A stretch of 64,000 bases of DNA, from positions 15,375,410 through 15,439,409 of the forward strand of contig JAZBQD010000025.1 in NCBI GenBank assembly GCA_036583965.1. The letters run 5' to 3'. The translations under genes were made by a program, and so were the position numbers. The notes below the pieces were generated by a model. That model was not told where the DNA came from and did no database searches. It saw only the letters and a list, made by a program, of their open reading frames with translations. The stretch is from Prunella strophiata. Its lineage: Eukaryota; Chordata; Aves; Passeriformes; Prunellidae. Of the stretch, positions 63,801-64,000 are shown in pieces (the stretch's first letter is position 1; every line of letters starts with the position of its first letter).

Positions 63801-63901
63801 CATCCATGGCCCAGTCGTTGGAGCGTCTCTCATGCTGGTACTGCAGAGCAGGCAGCTGGATGGCCTGGATATCCATGCTGGAGTCCACCAGCTTCCCAAC
63901 C
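54709..63901 (-). CDS. ABCA3: ABCA3-type lipid transporter, C-terminal half (14 coding exons, 5'-partial)
   Basis: Fourteen exons join in frame to 869 residues, co-linear with about residues 836-1704 of human ABCA3. In order: cytosolic linker [20 protein letters not shown]; first membrane helix of the second half (about 90-111); large extracytosolic loop with NRT and NAS glycosylation sites; five further helices (about 262-500); NBD2 with Walker [10 protein letters not shown] (582-590), Q-loop GYCPQFD (625), signature [10 protein letters not shown] (681) and Walker [14 protein letters not shown] terminus [10 protein letters not shown]. Known of ABCA3: it pumps phospholipid into lamellar bodies for lung surfactant. 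No NBD residue is missing. It could instead be an ABCA17-like or bird-specific ABCA3 copy; the first half, beyond 64000, is needed to decide. Confidence 0.88.
54841..56059 (-). other. Last intron of the ABCA3-type gene
   Basis: 1.2-kb intron dominated by the A/T-rich tract at 55060-55795. Confidence 0.8.
55060..55795. repeat. A/T-rich TATA/TACA low-complexity tract
   Basis: About 735 bp of irregular TATATA, TATACA, TACATA and CTATAC runs in an otherwise G/C-rich gene. It has many short palindromes such as TATATATA. The edges are sharp, against CACCTTCCC on the left and GTGTCCCTGAG on the right. Confidence 0.85.
56060..56133 (-). CDS. ABCA3: ABCA3-type exon: C-terminal regulatory region
   Basis: Acceptor TTCCCCAG and donor [29 protein letters not shown] then SWAQ. 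Confidence 0.93.
56240..56427 (-). CDS. ABCA3: ABCA3-type exon: post-NBD2
   Basis: Acceptor CTTCCTGCAG and donor [57 protein letters not shown]. Confidence 0.95.
56453..56625 (-). mobile_element. CR1 LINE 3' fragment
   Basis: GGATGGTTTGGGTTGGAAGG, AACCTTAAAGCTCATCTCGT, CCACTAGAACAG: antisense CR1, 26 bp upstream of the acceptor of exon 56240-56427. Confidence 0.88.
56831..57001 (-). CDS. ABCA3: ABCA3-type exon: NBD2 signature and Walker B
   Basis: Acceptor ATTCCTCTGCAG and donor [52 protein letters not shown]. The sequence just upstream of the acceptor is a CR1 remnant (57009-57066). Confidence 0.94.
57009..57066 (-). mobile_element. CR1 3'-end remnant at an exon acceptor
   Basis: AGGAATCACAGAACCATTAAGG then TTGGAAACGACC and GATCACCAAGTTCAACC: the last ~58 bp of a CR1, antisense on the + strand. 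It begins 7 bp from the splice acceptor of exon 56831-57001, so on the gene strand it supplies the bases before the AG. Confidence 0.8.
57168..57355 (-). CDS. ABCA3: ABCA3-type exon: NBD2 Q-loop
   Basis: I chose acceptor CCCAAG because [20 protein letters not shown] then matches the family; a second AG 6 nt later (GTGCAG) would drop two residues. Donor ACAG|GTGAG. Confidence 0.92.
57356..58267 (-). other. ABCA3-type intron with short CR1 piece
   Basis: 912-bp intron with a CR1 end at 57768-57826. Nothing else is recognised. Confidence 0.65.
57768..57826 (+). mobile_element. CR1 3'-end remnant
   Basis: GTTGGACTTGATGGTCC, a duplicated TTGATGGTCC, then TTTCCAAATCGGAATATTCT and GTGAAATC: sense CR1 terminus. 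Confidence 0.75.
58268..58462 (-). CDS. ABCA3: ABCA3-type exon: NBD2 Walker A
   Basis: Acceptor CTCCTCCAG and donor AAG|GTACCC. 65 codons with [20 protein letters not shown], then [19 protein letters not shown]. Confidence 0.95.
58589..58723 (-). CDS. ABCA3: ABCA3-type exon: pre-NBD2 linker
   Basis: Acceptor TGTGTTCAG and donor AAG|GTGAGG. 45 codons with [19 protein letters not shown] and LVIKELTK. Confidence 0.93.
59006..59178 (-). CDS. ABCA3: ABCA3-type exon: last helix
   Basis: Acceptor CTTTCCTCAG and donor [28 protein letters not shown], helix [17 protein letters not shown], basic end CRRRKW. Confidence 0.92.
59668..59826 (-). CDS. ABCA3: ABCA3-type exon: lumenal segment
   Basis: Acceptor TTCTCTTTCAG and donor [27 protein letters not shown] then [15 protein letters not shown]. 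Confidence 0.93.
60068..60287 (-). CDS. ABCA3: ABCA3-type exon: membrane helices
   Basis: Acceptor TGTGCCCCAG and donor [52 protein letters not shown]. Confidence 0.94.
60712..60916 (-). CDS. ABCA3: ABCA3-type exon: membrane helices
   Basis: Acceptor GTCCCCACAG and donor [29 protein letters not shown] to [20 protein letters not shown] and ALML. Confidence 0.93.
60917..61804 (-). other. ABCA3-type intron with CR1
   Basis: 888-bp intron; about 320 bp of it is the CR1 at 60987-61310. The rest shows no gene. Confidence 0.65.
60987..61310 (-). mobile_element. CR1 LINE 3' end, antisense
   Basis: AGAATCATAGAATAGTCTCA, GGAACCCACAGGGATCATCC, AGTCCAACTCCTAGCCCTGC, then the typical CTGGGGGAAGAACCTTTTCT and GTCACAGAGAGGTCAGCACC segments. 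Confidence 0.92.
61805..62078 (-). CDS. ABCA3: ABCA3-type exon: extracytosolic loop
   Basis: Acceptor TTTGGCAG and donor GA|GTACGT. It encodes [18 protein letters not shown] through [15 protein letters not shown] to AKDQLM. A second GT 9 nt further on (TG|GTGATG) would make a TGA at the junction, so the first donor is chosen. Confidence 0.9.
62196..62372 (-). mobile_element. CR1 LINE 3' fragment, antisense
   Basis: CATAGAATCTCCTGAGTTGG, AAAGGACCCACAAGGATCAT, GTTCAACTCCTGGCCCTGCA, ending near GGGGAGCCTGTTCC. Same subfamily type as the copy at 60987. Confidence 0.9.
62569..62872 (-). CDS. ABCA3: ABCA3-type exon: first helix of second membrane domain
   Basis: Acceptor CCCCTCGCAG and donor [27 protein letters not shown], then the helix [18 protein letters not shown] and the start of the large loop. 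Confidence 0.92.
62873..63708 (-). other. ABCA3-type intron
   Basis: 836-bp GT-AG intron. I see no repeat, RNA gene or exon in it. Confidence 0.65.
63709..63901 (-). CDS. ABCA3: ABCA3-type exon: inter-half linker
   Basis: Acceptor CTGGCACAG and donor GGG|GTGAGT. It encodes [12 protein letters not shown] through [11 protein letters not shown]. It enters with one base of a preceding codon; that exon is not in the 99 bases that remain. Confidence 0.9.
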
Positions 63902-64000
63902 CTGTGCCAGGAGGGAAAGCGGGTGATGAAACAGATCCAGGCAGGATACAGCTGTTCTGAGGTGGGGAAGCCAAATCCAAGAGACCAAAGCCAACAAGTG

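Overview
This is a piece of a bird nuclear genome, most likely a GC-rich microchromosome segment of the kind orthologous to human 16p13.3. The evidence is vertebrate-type spliced genes with good human matches, and many CR1 LINE 3' ends (the dominant avian retrotransposon) in both orientations. CpG-rich promoters and short introns fill the right half. The species cannot be named from the sequence.

Layout: (1) 1-36620 is RAB40C on the + strand. Its 5' exon(s), with the P-loop, lie left of the window. A coding-free intron of more than 18 kb comes first, holding a 941-bp block made only of G and T, then five coding exons (18377-33973) and a long 3' UTR ending near 36620. (2) 40486-43260 is WFIKKN1 (+), a two-exon secreted multidomain protease inhibitor and GDF8/GDF11 antagonist. 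No in-frame ATG is visible at its 5' end. (3) 43472-46317 is METTL26 (-), six exons, convergent with WFIKKN1. A tRNA-Gly(CCC) gene (46420-46490, -) lies 103 bp upstream of its start codon. (4) 48068-51590 is MCRIP2 (+), five exons, divergent from METTL26 and the tRNA. (5) 52215-63901 is the 3' half of an ABCA3-type lipid transporter (-): 14 coding exons covering the second membrane domain, the second nucleotide-binding domain and the C terminus. The first half of the gene lies right of the window.

RAB40C-WFIKKN1-METTL26-(tRNA-Gly)-MCRIP2 is the mammalian order as I recall it. The MCRIP2-ABCA3 junction is not, because in human MCRIP2 is followed by WDR90. All 32 coding exons join with consistent phases, usable splice sites and no internal stop, so the five genes look intact apart from the WFIKKN1 start. 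They do not form a pathway; the grouping is inherited synteny.

The most interesting structures are not genes: the A/C-free 941-bp block built from three G-containing words; a long inverted CR1 pair flanking the 61-nt RAB40C exon 3; a CR1 remnant that supplies the 3' splice-site region of an ABCA3 NBD2 exon; the compact tRNA/ZNF143-like motif/METTL26 promoter; and a G-quadruplex-like run filling part of an 82-bp MCRIP2 intron.
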